DNA from: Methanohalophilus mahii DSM 5219
GTDB taxonomy: Archaea; Halobacteriota; Methanosarcinia; Methanosarcinales; Methanosarcinaceae
Reading direction: 5' to 3'
Assembly (NCBI RefSeq): GCF_000025865.1
Contig: NC_014002.1
Coordinates: 930,001-994,000, forward strand
DNA length: 64,000 nucleotides
This document shows positions 55,397 through 64,000 of this stretch, piece by piece. How positions within the stretch are numbered: the stretch's first letter is position 1; each line of letters starts with the position of its first letter. Under the pieces are notes generated by a model. That model had not been told where the DNA came from and did not search any database. It saw only the letters and a list, made by a program, of their open reading frames with translations. A program made the position numbers and the translations under genes.

Positions 55397-57832
55397 TCAT
55401 TCCTGCTTCTTTCTGGATTCGATAATCTCCAGACCGCGACGAAGCATCACTTCTCCCAGGAAAAGCAACAGGGCAACCAGAATGAAATACATCTTCCAGC
55501 TGACAGGTTCCATACGACTCTGGAGAGAGTTCTGCCGGGCGTCTGTGAGGAGGTTTGCTCTGGCTTCCTTTTGGCTATAAACCTTACCGCCATTTCCGGC
55601 AATAAGGGAAGGTAAGTCTTCATTCAACCCAACATCCCTGTACTCAATGGCATAGTTTACAGCAATTGGATAACCACTCACATAATGCATCCCGACTGTT
55701 TTCGGGAAAATCTGGGCTTCATAGGTGTTTTCCCCTACAAAAGCCAGTTCAAGTTCATCGCCCCTGTATGTAAGTTCCGGAACCTTCTCATCATACATTG
55801 TAAGAGTGAGTGTGGCAGGTAACCCGAACCATGTGTCTGGTGCCTCCACAACTGCTCCCTCTTCGGGTTGTGGATTGGCTACAGCCCAATTTACAGTTGC
55901 TGATATCAACTGTGAATTGTTACCGGAATACATCTGTGAACTCCAGCCTCCAGCCTTGCCACTATCTGTGGTGATCGAAGCAACTCTTCCAAGTCCATAT
56001 CTCCATGTGGTTACAATAGGTTTCCCATTTGAGGCAACGACAAGCCTGTTTGCTCCGGGTTTTGGAGTAACATCATTGTAGCCGGTTATGTTTGCTTTCA
56101 CATTTGAATTCTGAGTTATGAAATGTGAGGGATTGAATTCGAAAAGCTGGTAAGATGAAGTTGATTCATTTTCATTTAATGGTGGTTCAACCGATTCATC
56201 TGGAATAATATTGGCCCGTTGTCCTGCATCCAATTTGAAGTAATTATTGGTTGTACCTTCTATGTTCTCAACAAGTTTTTCAGCATATGCATTACCCGAC
56301 CCATCTTGCTGGGAAGGAGCTGAAGACCTAATATGAACAAAATAGAAATTCACATTATCTTGCTTCAGGTCTTTGGCTATGTTTAGGCTTTCTTCATAGG
56401 AATCTTCTATACCCCCATCAGAGATTATTACCAGGTCCAATGTCTCTGTTTCTGTATTAAGCCATTCTTGTGCAACTTCAAGACCCTCGTGAAGCAATGT
56501 TTCACTTGTGGTGCTTGGTCGCAATTGACGCATTTCTTTTTCCAGAAATTCTCTGTTGCCTGCATTACCAAGATACTTCAATCCATCAGAAACATCATGT
56601 CCTTCCTTGCCAAAAGCGATGACTCCCATATAGGCTCCTCTTAGTTCCTCCTTCTGGACTAGGTATATCGCATTACCCAGTACTTCTGAAAGTGTGCCAT
56701 GTTTTTCAGTACTAGGAGATATATCAAGTACGAGGACAATATCCCTGCCTCCTTTCCATTGTGTCGGAGTGGAAGTTACCGGTAATATATCCTCAATTGA
56801 AGAATTCAGGTAATCCCCATATTCGTAAGAACGCTCTCCTCCAGTAACAACAACTCCTCCTCCATTGGATACATATTGCTTCAAAGCTGCCACATCAGAT
56901 TCGGATATTCTGTTGCCGGGCATATTATCGATTACCACAGCTTTTTTGGAATCAAGATCAGATATGTTGGAAGTAGTAGAGGTATCATAAAGGTTGTATA
57001 GGATATTGGAGAGCGGTGAGTCCGGTTCATCAGTTATGTACTGTACTTTGGGTTTCGGTACCACGTATACCGATTTAGTGAAATAGTTATTGATAGCCTC
57101 AGCTTCATCTGCCTGTCTGCTCAGTTCAACTTTGATTTCATTTGCACCCAGATCATTGAATTTATAAGGAATCTGATAACTTCGTTGCTTGCTGCTCTGT
57201 GTGAAGGTGCCGCTACGTATCAATTTATCATCTGCATAGGCCTTGAATGTATATTCCACAGGTACTTCTTCTGCCTGTGAAACAATTATTTCAAACTGGT
57301 ATTCATTCCCTTTGACTGCGGTCTTGTCACCTTTTATCTGAATACTGAGATCGTTTGATTCAAGTTCCGGTGTAACTGCATATACAGTGGACCCTACATT
57401 TTGTGCAAAATCCAGCCCTTCTTCAAGGTCCTTACCATAGTTATTGTTCCCATCAGTCACCAGCACTACCTGATTATCACTGCTGGCATACTGCGCCACA
57501 GCATCCCCCAGCGCTGTCTTATCACCGGTCAGCCTGACGAGACTGGTCGGTGTTTTGGTGGCAAGGCTTTCGTAGAGTTCATCGGCCACTCCTTCCTCGA
57601 AGAGCTGCATGCTGTTGGTTTCATCCGAAATAATCACAAGATTCGGGTTTTCCTGCTCTGTAACCTGGCTTACCAAGGTAAAGGGAGAGGCTAGGGCTAC
57701 TATCAACAGGGACAGAACAATTGCCCTGGAAATAAGCAGTTTTTTGTTACCACCCTTAAGCATAAAGTATAGAGCACCTGCAATAACAGGTAATATAAGT
57801 GCAAGGACAATGGGTTGTTCAAAGGAAAGCAT
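55397..57832 (-). CDS. Membrane-anchored VWA-domain protein, large
   Basis: An 811-residue membrane protein. N-terminal helices (about 8-25 and 33-53) are followed by a Rossmann-like region, a CARDB-like beta domain (about 165-245), a glutamine-amidotransferase-like segment (AVVIDNMPGNRISESDVAAL, near 300), and a von Willebrand A domain with MIDAS DISPS near residue 368 and IISDGG near 465. A C-terminal helix at about 785-803 completes it. It resembles the large proteins at the end of MoxR/DUF58/VWA operons, thought to act in envelope protein or metal-cofactor maturation. It is last in the operon, in TGATG overlap with the upstream VWA gene. Confidence 0.8.
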   Translation of the reverse strand: MLSFEQPIVLALILPVIAGALYFMLKGGNKKLLISRAIVLSLLIVALASPFTLVSQVTEQENPNLVIISDETNSMQLFEEGVADELYESLATKTPTSLVRLTGDKTALGDAVAQYASSDNQVVLVTDGNNNYGKDLEEGLDFAQNVGSTVYAVTPELESNDLSIQIKGDKTAVKGNEYQFEIIVSQAEEVPVEYTFKAYADDKLIRSGTFTQSSKQRSYQIPYKFNDLGANEIKVELSRQADEAEAINNYFTKSVYVVPKPKVQYITDEPDSPLSNILYNLYDTSTTSNISDLDSKKAVVIDNMPGNRISESDVAALKQYVSNGGGVVVTGGERSYEYGDYLNSSIEDILPVTSTPTQWKGGRDIVLVLDISPSTEKHGTLSEVLGNAIYLVQKEELRGAYMGVIAFGKEGHDVSDGLKYLGNAGNREFLEKEMRQLRPSTTSETLLHEGLEVAQEWLNTETETLDLVIISDGGIEDSYEESLNIAKDLKQDNVNFYFVHIRSSAPSQQDGSGNAYAEKLVENIEGTTNNYFKLDAGQRANIIPDESVEPPLNENESTSSYQLFEFNPSHFITQNSNVKANITGYNDVTPKPGANRLVVASNGKPIVTTWRYGLGRVASITTDSGKAGGWSSQMYSGNNSQLISATVNWAVANPQPEEGAVVEAPDTWFGLPATLTLTMYDEKVPELTYRGDELELAFVGENTYEAQIFPKTVGMHYVSGYPIAVNYAIEYRDVGLNEDLPSLIAGNGGKVYSQKEARANLLTDARQNSLQSRMEPVSWKMYFILVALLLFLGEVMLRRGLEIIESRKKQE

Positions 57833-59706
57833 CAGAGTTCACCCCGGTTGCGTATAATCAGAATCTCAAGTATGGCCAGGAGTATGGCCAGTATAATCAG
57901 GTAATTGTCCAGATAGTTCTTTGCTTCATAACTATCCTGACGGACAATATCAGGGCTGTCCCTCTTCTTGTCAGAAACACGTTCCATTACTTCCGATCCT
58001 TGCCTGGTAGTGTCCGATTCCCGGTCACTGTACAGGTTGACCGCCACGGTACGTCCTCCTATCTTATAAGTCCCCACTTCTTCGAAAACTACCTTCTGTG
58101 TAGTCATTGTACTCGTGGGTGTCTGTACAGTCATTTCACGGGCAAGGGATGTGACGTCTCCTGTCTCCAGGTTATAGTCACTTATATCCCCGCTGCCACC
58201 GAGCCAGGCTGTAAGCTTTGCCCAGAGCACTGGATATTCGGGCAGGTTGTGGAAATTGTTCCAGGGCTTGCCCAATTCGTCATTGAAGCCGAAATATACC
58301 AGTGTGCCATCTCCCACAGACCAGTGGGCAAGTAAAGGATCTCCCTGCTCAGTTGCAACCAGCACGTTTGCATCATTGCGCGGTGTGGCATTGAGGTATT
58401 TATGTATGGCAATCTCGTTGAATTTCACATCATCGGTCAAGCTTGAGGATTGGACAACTTCCAGATCGATACCCAGAACACCCTGCGATTCAGCCACATT
58501 ATCGGGTATAACAGGAAGCATATTCTGGAATTGGTCTGTGGCATTGCCACTTTCAAGCATCTGGCTGGCCACAACCACAACCCGGCCGCCATTGTTCAGG
58601 AAACTGTCAAGCCTTTCCACCTCGTTGGATGTAAGGGAGCGGTTTTTCAGCCCGATGACCATTATCTTGTAATCATCGGTGGAAGAAGGAATCCCTTCAG
58701 ACGTAGAAATATTCACAGAAGCCAGGGTAGAAAGGGCAATCTTTGATGGTAACTTTTCTTCATCCGAAACAAACAGGGTTTTCGTATCCGATTGGGTTGG
58801 AACCATGACATATGCATTATTGTCCGCAGGAAGGTTATCCTCATCTGCTATTGATATTGATGTAACTCCGGTGGACAGGGGATTCACACGAAACTGGGCA
58901 GTATCGGAAGGGCCCACATTGAGAGAGCGCTTTACCGAACCGGCCGGGTTTTCAATTTCTATATCAACCCTTTCGGTAAAGTCATTATAATTCTTGACAA
59001 CACAGGTATACACATAATTTCCATCTTCAATATCTATCCAGCCGTCTATTATTCCCACATTGCCCACTGCTGAGCCTACATCAACAAAGGCAGTATCAAT
59101 TCCATAGGACTGGGCAAGTTGTTTTGTAGATACCGGATCTTCTCCTTCCCAGCTGGCAAAATCGGATACTACCACAATCTTACCCCCTCTCTGAGAAAGC
59201 AGTCTCATCCCTTCAGACATTGCCCCGGAAAGGTCAGCTATCGTGTCGCTAGGCTCGATACTGGCAAGCGCATCGGATGCTTGCGAAGAACCTGTGTTCT
59301 CAACAATGATTTCCGGACTGCTTTTGGCCAGTATTACACTGTTCTTCTTGCTGAGATATCCTGCAGCCAGGCGTGTTGCATCATCAAGCCGATTGCCTGC
59401 CTGCATACTTGCAGAAGCGTCAATGACAATTACAGTATGTTCATCGCTCAGGTCCTCCTGAGAGGTGTAAAAAGGCGCTGCTGCAGCGGTGGAAAGCAGT
59501 ATTAGTACAAGCAGCTGGATAAGAAATAGCGGATCCTTCAGCAGTTTCCTTATCGATGAAAAACGTTTTTTCTGCTTTTCCACCTGCATTAAAAACATCA
59601 GGGAAGGTATACTTAGCTGGACGGGTTTGGGCCTGAGAAGATAAATTATTATTAAAGGGATCACACTTGCAAGAGCGGCCAGGGCCATTATGTTATCAAA
59701 GGGCAT
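57832..59706 (-). CDS. BatA-like VWA-domain membrane protein
   Basis: A 624-residue protein with the N-terminal double-transmembrane (BatA) region: helices at about 5-22 and 55-75 around YLLRPKPVQLSIPSLMFLMQ. The VWA domain follows, with MIDAS DASASMQAG near residue 95 and VVVSDFAS near 170. Later come a CARDB-like segment, a GATase-like domain (NNGGRVVVVASQML near 385) and a C-terminal helix before IRNRGEL. ATG 59706 is chosen because AGGAGG lies eight bases upstream. It overlaps the DUF58 stop codon. Confidence 0.85.
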   Translation of the reverse strand: MPFDNIMALAALASVIPLIIIYLLRPKPVQLSIPSLMFLMQVEKQKKRFSSIRKLLKDPLFLIQLLVLILLSTAAAAPFYTSQEDLSDEHTVIVIDASASMQAGNRLDDATRLAAGYLSKKNSVILAKSSPEIIVENTGSSQASDALASIEPSDTIADLSGAMSEGMRLLSQRGGKIVVVSDFASWEGEDPVSTKQLAQSYGIDTAFVDVGSAVGNVGIIDGWIDIEDGNYVYTCVVKNYNDFTERVDIEIENPAGSVKRSLNVGPSDTAQFRVNPLSTGVTSISIADEDNLPADNNAYVMVPTQSDTKTLFVSDEEKLPSKIALSTLASVNISTSEGIPSSTDDYKIMVIGLKNRSLTSNEVERLDSFLNNGGRVVVVASQMLESGNATDQFQNMLPVIPDNVAESQGVLGIDLEVVQSSSLTDDVKFNEIAIHKYLNATPRNDANVLVATEQGDPLLAHWSVGDGTLVYFGFNDELGKPWNNFHNLPEYPVLWAKLTAWLGGSGDISDYNLETGDVTSLAREMTVQTPTSTMTTQKVVFEEVGTYKIGGRTVAVNLYSDRESDTTRQGSEVMERVSDKKRDSPDIVRQDSYEAKNYLDNYLIILAILLAILEILIIRNRGEL

Positions 59707-60590
59707 TACCATCGCCTCCTGTTGCTCAGTGTTTCAAGGAAAGCCTCAAAGATTGGTTTCTCGGTTGAAAACTGGTAAAAGTCCGCTCCTGCATGGTCAC
59801 AGGCTTCCTGTATCCTGTAGACATGCTCATTGAGCAATTCCTGATAATTCTTTTGGAAATTCTTGCTGACATAGGTTTGCAATTCTTCACCACTTTCCAT
59901 ATCAGTCAATTTTGCCAGACCATCGATTTGCAGATCCGTTTCAGTTTTATCCATTACCTGTATCACAATGAGTTCATGGACTGAAAGCCTGTATATAGCG
60001 GATTCAATGGATTTTGGGTCATCCAGAAAGTCAGAAATTATTATTACAAGCGAGCGTGAATGTATTGCTTTTTCGTATTGTTTCACGCATTCTTCAATGG
60101 ATGTCTTGCCCCCGGTTTCTGCTTCTGCCAGCCTGTCGATAGCCCTGAGCAGGTATTTCCTGCCACGTTTTGGCTGGCTGAAACTCACATCGGTGGCAAA
60201 TGTGGAAATTGCAAACTTGTCATTATCTTTTGTTACAAGATAGGCAAACCCGATAGCAAGCATCGCCCCATATTCAAATTTGGTAGGCCCATCCGATGAA
60301 AATTCCATGCTGTTGCTTGCATCCAGCAGGATATGGTTAGTAAGGGATTTACTTTCCTCAAATTCCCTGACATAGAGTTTTTCGGTACGTGCATAGGCAT
60401 TCCAGTCAATAGTCCTTGGTTCATCGCCCCAGTGATACTCCCTGTATCCACGGGTATCCAGTCCCTTCCCACTGTGGATTGAGCGACGGCTACCGGCGTA
60501 CACACTGGATACTCGCTTGCGTACCATAAAAGAGAACCTGTCAAGTTCCTTCAGGAAACTAACATCAATGCTATGTCTTTTTTCAGTCAT
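59706..60590 (-). CDS. DUF58 domain protein
   Basis: A 294-residue cytoplasmic protein of the DUF58 family, a VWA-like fold. The signature DTRGYREYHWGDEPRTIDW (about residues 45-63) and ILLDASNSM near 87 are visible. Its genes almost always stand next to MoxR ATPases, as here. It probably acts as an adaptor between the ATPase and membrane VWA proteins. The spacing to moxR is 32 bases. Confidence 0.92.
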   Translation of the reverse strand: MTEKRHSIDVSFLKELDRFSFMVRKRVSSVYAGSRRSIHSGKGLDTRGYREYHWGDEPRTIDWNAYARTEKLYVREFEESKSLTNHILLDASNSMEFSSDGPTKFEYGAMLAIGFAYLVTKDNDKFAISTFATDVSFSQPKRGRKYLLRAIDRLAEAETGGKTSIEECVKQYEKAIHSRSLVIIISDFLDDPKSIESAIYRLSVHELIVIQVMDKTETDLQIDGLAKLTDMESGEELQTYVSKNFQKNYQELLNEHVYRIQEACDHAGADFYQFSTEKPIFEAFLETLSNRRRW

Positions 60591-60622
60591 TGAAAGGGCC
60601 CTTTGTTAGTTGTGGGAAAAGA

Positions 60623-61591
60623 TCATTCAGTTCTTTTGATAATTTCACCAACAACCTTATCCGGAGTGATTCCCCTGCGCTCAGATTCGAACGTCAGCAT
60701 TATGCGATGCCGCAGAATTGGATAAGCCATTGTATCCACATCTTCCTTGCTTACATAATTACGCCCGTGAATAAGTGCGCGGGCCTTGGCTGCAAGTACC
60801 AATCCAATAGAGGCTCGTGGGGAAGCACCGTATTCCAGATGTTCTTTCCAGTTACGTGTTGTCATAACTACCCTGATGGCATAGGCCTTTATGTCCTCGG
60901 CAATAGGTACTTCCCGGGTCAGGCGTTGCAGTTCCAGCACCGAACTTTTCTTGAGAACCCTGTTTACTTCAGGTATATCCACCATGGTGTAACGTCGCAC
61001 GATTTCTTTTTCCTCATCAAAAGAGGGATAATCAAGCAGGACCTTGAGCAAGAACCTGTCCAACTGGGCCTCGGGCAGAGGGAATGTACCTTCCATCTCT
61101 ATAGGATTCTGGGTTGCCAGAAGGAAGAAGGGTTTGTCCAGGATAAATGTATCATTTCCTACAGTCACCTGTTTTTCCTGCATTGCTTCAAGCAGGGCAG
61201 ACTGGGTTTTAGGGGATGCCCTGTTTATTTCGTCTGCAAGCACGATGTTGGCAAAAACAGGTCCTGCTTCGAATTTAAATTCCTTGTGCCCGCCGCTTTC
61301 CTCTATAATATGAGTGCCTGTGATATCCGCAGGCATCAGGTCCGGAGTACACTGGATTCTACTGAATGTCAGGTCCATGACCTTTGCAATGGTGGATATT
61401 GTAAGGGTTTTTCCCAGACCCGGATTGCTTTCCACAAGTGTATGCCCATTACACAGGATAGAAACAATAATCTGCTCCACTGTTTCCTTCTGTCCCACAA
61501 TTACCTTTGAAATCTCATTGAAAAGATTGGTAAAAATATCACTGGTATTACGGTAGATATCCGCTTCACCTGATTGAGAACTTTTGTCCAT
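60623..61591 (-). CDS. MoxR-family AAA+ ATPase
   Basis: A 322-residue AAA+ chaperone-like ATPase. Walker A is ESNPGLGKT near residue 55, Walker B is VLADEINRASPKTQSALLEAM near 117, sensor 1 is LATQNPIEMEGTFPLPEAQLDRF near 159, and sensor 2 is ASPRASIGLVLAAKARA near 259 (each shortened in meaning to its core). MoxR proteins remodel partners encoded beside them, here the DUF58 and VWA proteins. Ribosome binding site GCAGGAG precedes the ATG. Confidence 0.95.
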   Translation of the reverse strand: MDKSSQSGEADIYRNTSDIFTNLFNEISKVIVGQKETVEQIIVSILCNGHTLVESNPGLGKTLTISTIAKVMDLTFSRIQCTPDLMPADITGTHIIEESGGHKEFKFEAGPVFANIVLADEINRASPKTQSALLEAMQEKQVTVGNDTFILDKPFFLLATQNPIEMEGTFPLPEAQLDRFLLKVLLDYPSFDEEKEIVRRYTMVDIPEVNRVLKKSSVLELQRLTREVPIAEDIKAYAIRVVMTTRNWKEHLEYGASPRASIGLVLAAKARALIHGRNYVSKEDVDTMAYPILRHRIMLTFESERRGITPDKVVGEIIKRTE

Positions 61592-61609
61592 ATAATTACT
61601 CCTGCTACA

Positions 61610-62506
61610 TTATCTGGTTAATTCTTCAAAATATGATTTTATGATTGATTCATACCCCTTTGGTAATTCTTCACGATAAGCCGGAGCTGTCATCTGTCCG
61701 ACTTCATATGATGAAGAAGGTTTAAATTCCGGCTGGTTTCCATCTTCTTCACCGGTAGGTGTAAAACCGGATTCTGATCCCGGCGGTATACTCAGGTCCA
61801 CCTCTTCGCCTTCCACCACGACTACCACCGGTTCACCTGTAATATTCTCTCTTCCATCCTCGTTTCCTTCTCCATCAGAAGGGAAATAGTCTTCAGGCGT
61901 ATCACCATTACCGGGAATCCCGGGGATGTTGTCGATTATTTCTTTCATTCCTTCGGGAGTTATGTCTGTGCGAAAATCCGAATATATAACTATGCCAAGG
62001 GCTGAGGTAGTGAAAATTAAAAGGATAAGTGTAACCTTGAGTTTCTTCCTGTCAAGAAAAGCAGATGAATGGATTTCCTTTGTACCTTCCAGTACTGAAT
62101 GAATCAAATCCTTAACTATAACATTGTTCAGATTACGGTTATCATAGGCTGTCCTGAGCCTTTCTTTCAGGGCCGGATATTTCTCTTCTGCCAGTAAGAT
62201 AACTGAAGTGCTCTTTTCTCTTCTATAGAGCAGCAGAGTTACTGTCAGGGAAATTCCAATGGAAATAAGAAGAAGGGCAATAGTTGAAAATGAAATTGTC
62301 AGTGAAGCAATATCATAACTTTTCCCGGCATATAATTCCAGAGCTCTTACAAGTCCAAAGACATTTTCCATATTTATTAAAAGCAGGACAGTATAAATGG
62401 CAAGGGTCAGGATGACAAATTCTGCCAGTTTGAACAACCGCTGGTATTTGCGAACAGCCCTTTCCTGCCGATTGATGAATTGTTCTAGATCCTCTGCCCC
62501 GGTCAT
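61610..62506 (-). CDS. Membrane protein of the MoxR operon, unknown family
   Basis: A 298-residue protein with hydrophobic helices at about 26-46, 72-92 and 156-174. An amphipathic cytoplasmic stretch lies between the second and third, and a long acidic, Pro/Gly-rich extracellular tail (about 195-290) follows. The start is set by GGAAGAGTGA in the end of pheA. It lies between pheA and moxR, where similar operons encode DUF4129- or BatB-like partners. It may be the membrane element of the complex. Confidence 0.75.
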   Translation of the reverse strand: MTGAEDLEQFINRQERAVRKYQRLFKLAEFVILTLAIYTVLLLINMENVFGLVRALELYAGKSYDIASLTISFSTIALLLISIGISLTVTLLLYRREKSTSVILLAEEKYPALKERLRTAYDNRNLNNVIVKDLIHSVLEGTKEIHSSAFLDRKKLKVTLILLIFTTSALGIVIYSDFRTDITPEGMKEIIDNIPGIPGNGDTPEDYFPSDGEGNEDGRENITGEPVVVVVEGEEVDLSIPPGSESGFTPTGEEDGNQPEFKPSSSYEVGQMTAPAYREELPKGYESIIKSYFEELTR

Positions 62507-62512
62507 CGAATT

Positions 62513-63349
62513 TCACTCTTCCATATAACTTTGGTAGGAACCCAGATTCTTTAACATATAAACGTTCTGCTTCAGGTTGTCAAGCGCTTCTTTTACGTTG
62601 GGATCATTGATACTGCCATTCATATCGATATAGAATACATAGTCTCCCAAGGACATTTTGGAAGGACGTGATTCAATCCTTGTCAGGTTGATGCCTCTTG
62701 TAGCAAGTTCCCCCAGCATCTCATAAAGGGCACCCGGGTGGTCCCTATTAAGATAAACGATAATTGAGGTTTTGCAGTCATGTGTACAGGTTTGAATTCT
62801 TGGATCTTGCTTTCTGGCAATTACTACAAACCGGGTGAGATCAGGTTTCCAATCCTGTATATCTTCTGCAAGAATGTCAAGCCCAAAACTTTCAGACGCC
62901 TTTCTGGATGCAATAGCAGCCATTTCCGAAAACTCCGTTGCCAGTTTGGCGGCATGCGAAGTACTTCCTGTAGTCCTGATTTCCACATCCGTGTAATTCT
63001 TCCGGATGAAATGGCGACATTGTGCCAGTGCCTGGGGATGGGAAAGAATTATTCTTATATCCTCTTTCCTCCCCCTTGAAAGCAGACAGTGATGGATATG
63101 AACCACAACTTCCCCAATGATTGAAAATTCATGCTCCAGCAGCAGGTCAAGGGTAACACCGACAGAACCCTCTATAGAATTTTCTATTGGTACAACACCA
63201 TAGTCTATGGAATTTTCCTGAAGGACTTCAAATACTTCTGAAATATCCTTCAGATATGAAATATCCGGATTTGTTTCAAGGTGTGCTTTCCATATATTTG
63301 CAGCTTTTTCTGAATATGAACTTTCAGGCCCCAATATGCCGATTTTCAT
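62513..63349 (-). CDS. pheA: Prephenate dehydratase
   Basis: A 278-residue prephenate dehydratase that makes phenylpyruvate for phenylalanine synthesis. The catalytic PDT domain (about 1-180) shows LGPESSYSEKAA, VVPIENSIEGSVG and the DLTRFVVIAR segment with its essential Thr-Arg-Phe. A C-terminal ACT domain (about 192-275) with LTRIESRPSK would bind phenylalanine for feedback control. No chorismate mutase domain is fused. No ribosome binding site precedes the ATG, and a TATA-like box lies about 30 bases upstream, so the mRNA may be leaderless. It is the first gene of the MoxR operon. Confidence 0.95.
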   Translation of the reverse strand: MKIGILGPESSYSEKAANIWKAHLETNPDISYLKDISEVFEVLQENSIDYGVVPIENSIEGSVGVTLDLLLEHEFSIIGEVVVHIHHCLLSRGRKEDIRIILSHPQALAQCRHFIRKNYTDVEIRTTGSTSHAAKLATEFSEMAAIASRKASESFGLDILAEDIQDWKPDLTRFVVIARKQDPRIQTCTHDCKTSIIVYLNRDHPGALYEMLGELATRGINLTRIESRPSKMSLGDYVFYIDMNGSINDPNVKEALDNLKQNVYMLKNLGSYQSYMEE

Positions 63350-63431
63350 TGGTTTTTATAAATGACTGATATTTAAAATAATTTGTGATAAAATAGCATA
63401 TAGATAGGTCTGCAACTCCCGTAAAAACCTA

Positions 63432-64000
63432 TCAATTGCGCATTATCCTGAAAATCATTGTCAGGCCTGTGAGATTAATAACTCCTATCAAAATTCCTCC
63501 CACAAGGTGCATGTTGTTTTCCGGGGAAGTAGTAGAGTCCTGATTTTCATCTTTTTCCTTTATTTCAATTACCCTCTCGTTTTCAATGGATAGCGTCTCT
63601 TTGTATGTCTTACCACTGCTATCAATCACTGTTTCCAGAGTGTATTGTTTATTTTTCTCCAGACCGGTTATGTAGTACACGGAATCATTGCTTCCAGAAC
63701 AAACTTCTTCGCCACTGCTGCTAAGTTTCATACTGGTAATGCTAGGTGACATGACCTTTATCGCTGCAGATTCTTTCAGGTTTTTTTCCTTTCCCTCACA
63801 AAAGGAAGGCCTTTCTGGAATGCCAAGTGTACTCAACAGAATTGGTGCTACATCTTCCTGGCCAATAGTTTCCTGAATTCGTTGTTGTTTAATGTTGGGG
63901 GACAAAATTATCAATGGCACATTGCGAACCTCATTTGCAGAGGCATATTTGTCTGATTTTGCCCCACCTCTTGCTTCAGCATCAGGAAATGCCATACCAT
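63432..64000 (-). CDS. Alkaline phosphatase/sulfatase-like protein, C-terminal part
   Basis: A partial gene that enters from the window edge. The visible 189 residues start within the alkaline-phosphatase superfamily fold: HGM-like GMAFPD, then NVPLIILSPNI and DVAPILLSTLGIPERPSF, typical of the C-terminal end of phosphodiesterase/sulfatase domains. A beta-rich extracellular segment (about 75-150) and one transmembrane helix near the end (GGILIGVINLTGLTMIF) follow. It is probably a surface-anchored hydrolase. The catalytic Thr/Ser lies outside the window. Confidence 0.7.
   Translation of the reverse strand, partial: GMAFPDAEARGGAKSDKYASANEVRNVPLIILSPNIKQQRIQETIGQEDVAPILLSTLGIPERPSFCEGKEKNLKESAAIKVMSPSITSMKLSSSGEEVCSGSNDSVYYITGLEKNKQYTLETVIDSSGKTYKETLSIENERVIEIKEKDENQDSTTSPENNMHLVGGILIGVINLTGLTMIFRIMRN

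Noticed and set aside
60593-60604. AAAGGGCCCTTT, a perfect 12-base palindrome before the DUF58 gene
   Set aside because: It contains the ribosome binding site in the short gap between two operon genes, so a separate regulatory role is not supported.

Overview
The window comes from a methanogenic archaeon, most likely a member of the Methanosarcinaceae close to Methanococcoides, Methanohalophilus or Methanolobus. The evidence is the formylmethanofuran dehydrogenase subunits FwdB/FwdD, methanogenesis marker 8, an HdrA-MvhD fusion with a polyferredoxin, archaeal GatE, a form II/III RuBisCO with the 29-residue insertion known from Methanococcoides burtonii, archaeal TATA boxes and GGTGAT/GGAGG-type ribosome binding sites. 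No complete mobile element, CRISPR array or rRNA is visible.

Layout. 0-8 kb: a partial gene, a large PAS/GAF histidine kinase broken by a TGA, small membrane ORFs, a GNAT gene with an in-frame TAG, a methyltransferase, an iron-sulfur flavoprotein and a GerW/DUF2953 pair. 8-22 kb: a cupredoxin lipoprotein, an HdrD-like protein, pyruvate kinase with a two-PP-loop fusion (asparagine synthase-like plus Dph6-like) and a small W-C repeat protein, a sugar-phosphate phosphatase/glycosidase cluster, RuBisCO, and an Lhr helicase with a metallophosphoesterase. 22-30 kb: an ABC solute-binding lipoprotein, tRNA-Val(CAC), a YggS-type PLP protein, a rubredoxin-TPP enzyme fusion, and a thiM-thiE-(ThiS-like)-(TtuA/Ncs6) operon. 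30-38 kb: surface and secreted proteins, a YihY-like membrane protein, an MFS transporter, a UbiA-family prenyltransferase, a PaaK-like ligase and marker 8. 39-46 kb: a thioredoxin / ferredoxin:thioredoxin reductase / fwd operon facing an hdrA-polyferredoxin operon. 46-55 kb: gatE, a TolB-like protein, carA-carB, argG, an SMR efflux gene and a structured non-coding stretch. 55-64 kb: a minus-strand operon of pheA, a membrane protein, MoxR ATPase, DUF58 and two VWA proteins, then a partial alkaline-phosphatase-like gene.

The most striking observation is two genes, a TtuA/Ncs6-type tRNA thiolase and a GNAT acetyltransferase, each interrupted by a single in-frame TAG with conserved family sequence resuming in the same frame. 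None of the other protein genes whose stop codons I checked ends in TAG. In a Methanosarcinaceae genome this fits UAG decoding as pyrrolysine. The pyl genes are not in the window, so this remains an inference. Other points of interest are unusual fusions (two PP-loops; rubredoxin-TPP), co-transcription of a thioredoxin system with fwd subunits, operator-like inverted repeats over predicted promoters, and two hairpin-rich intergenic elements with a shared layout.
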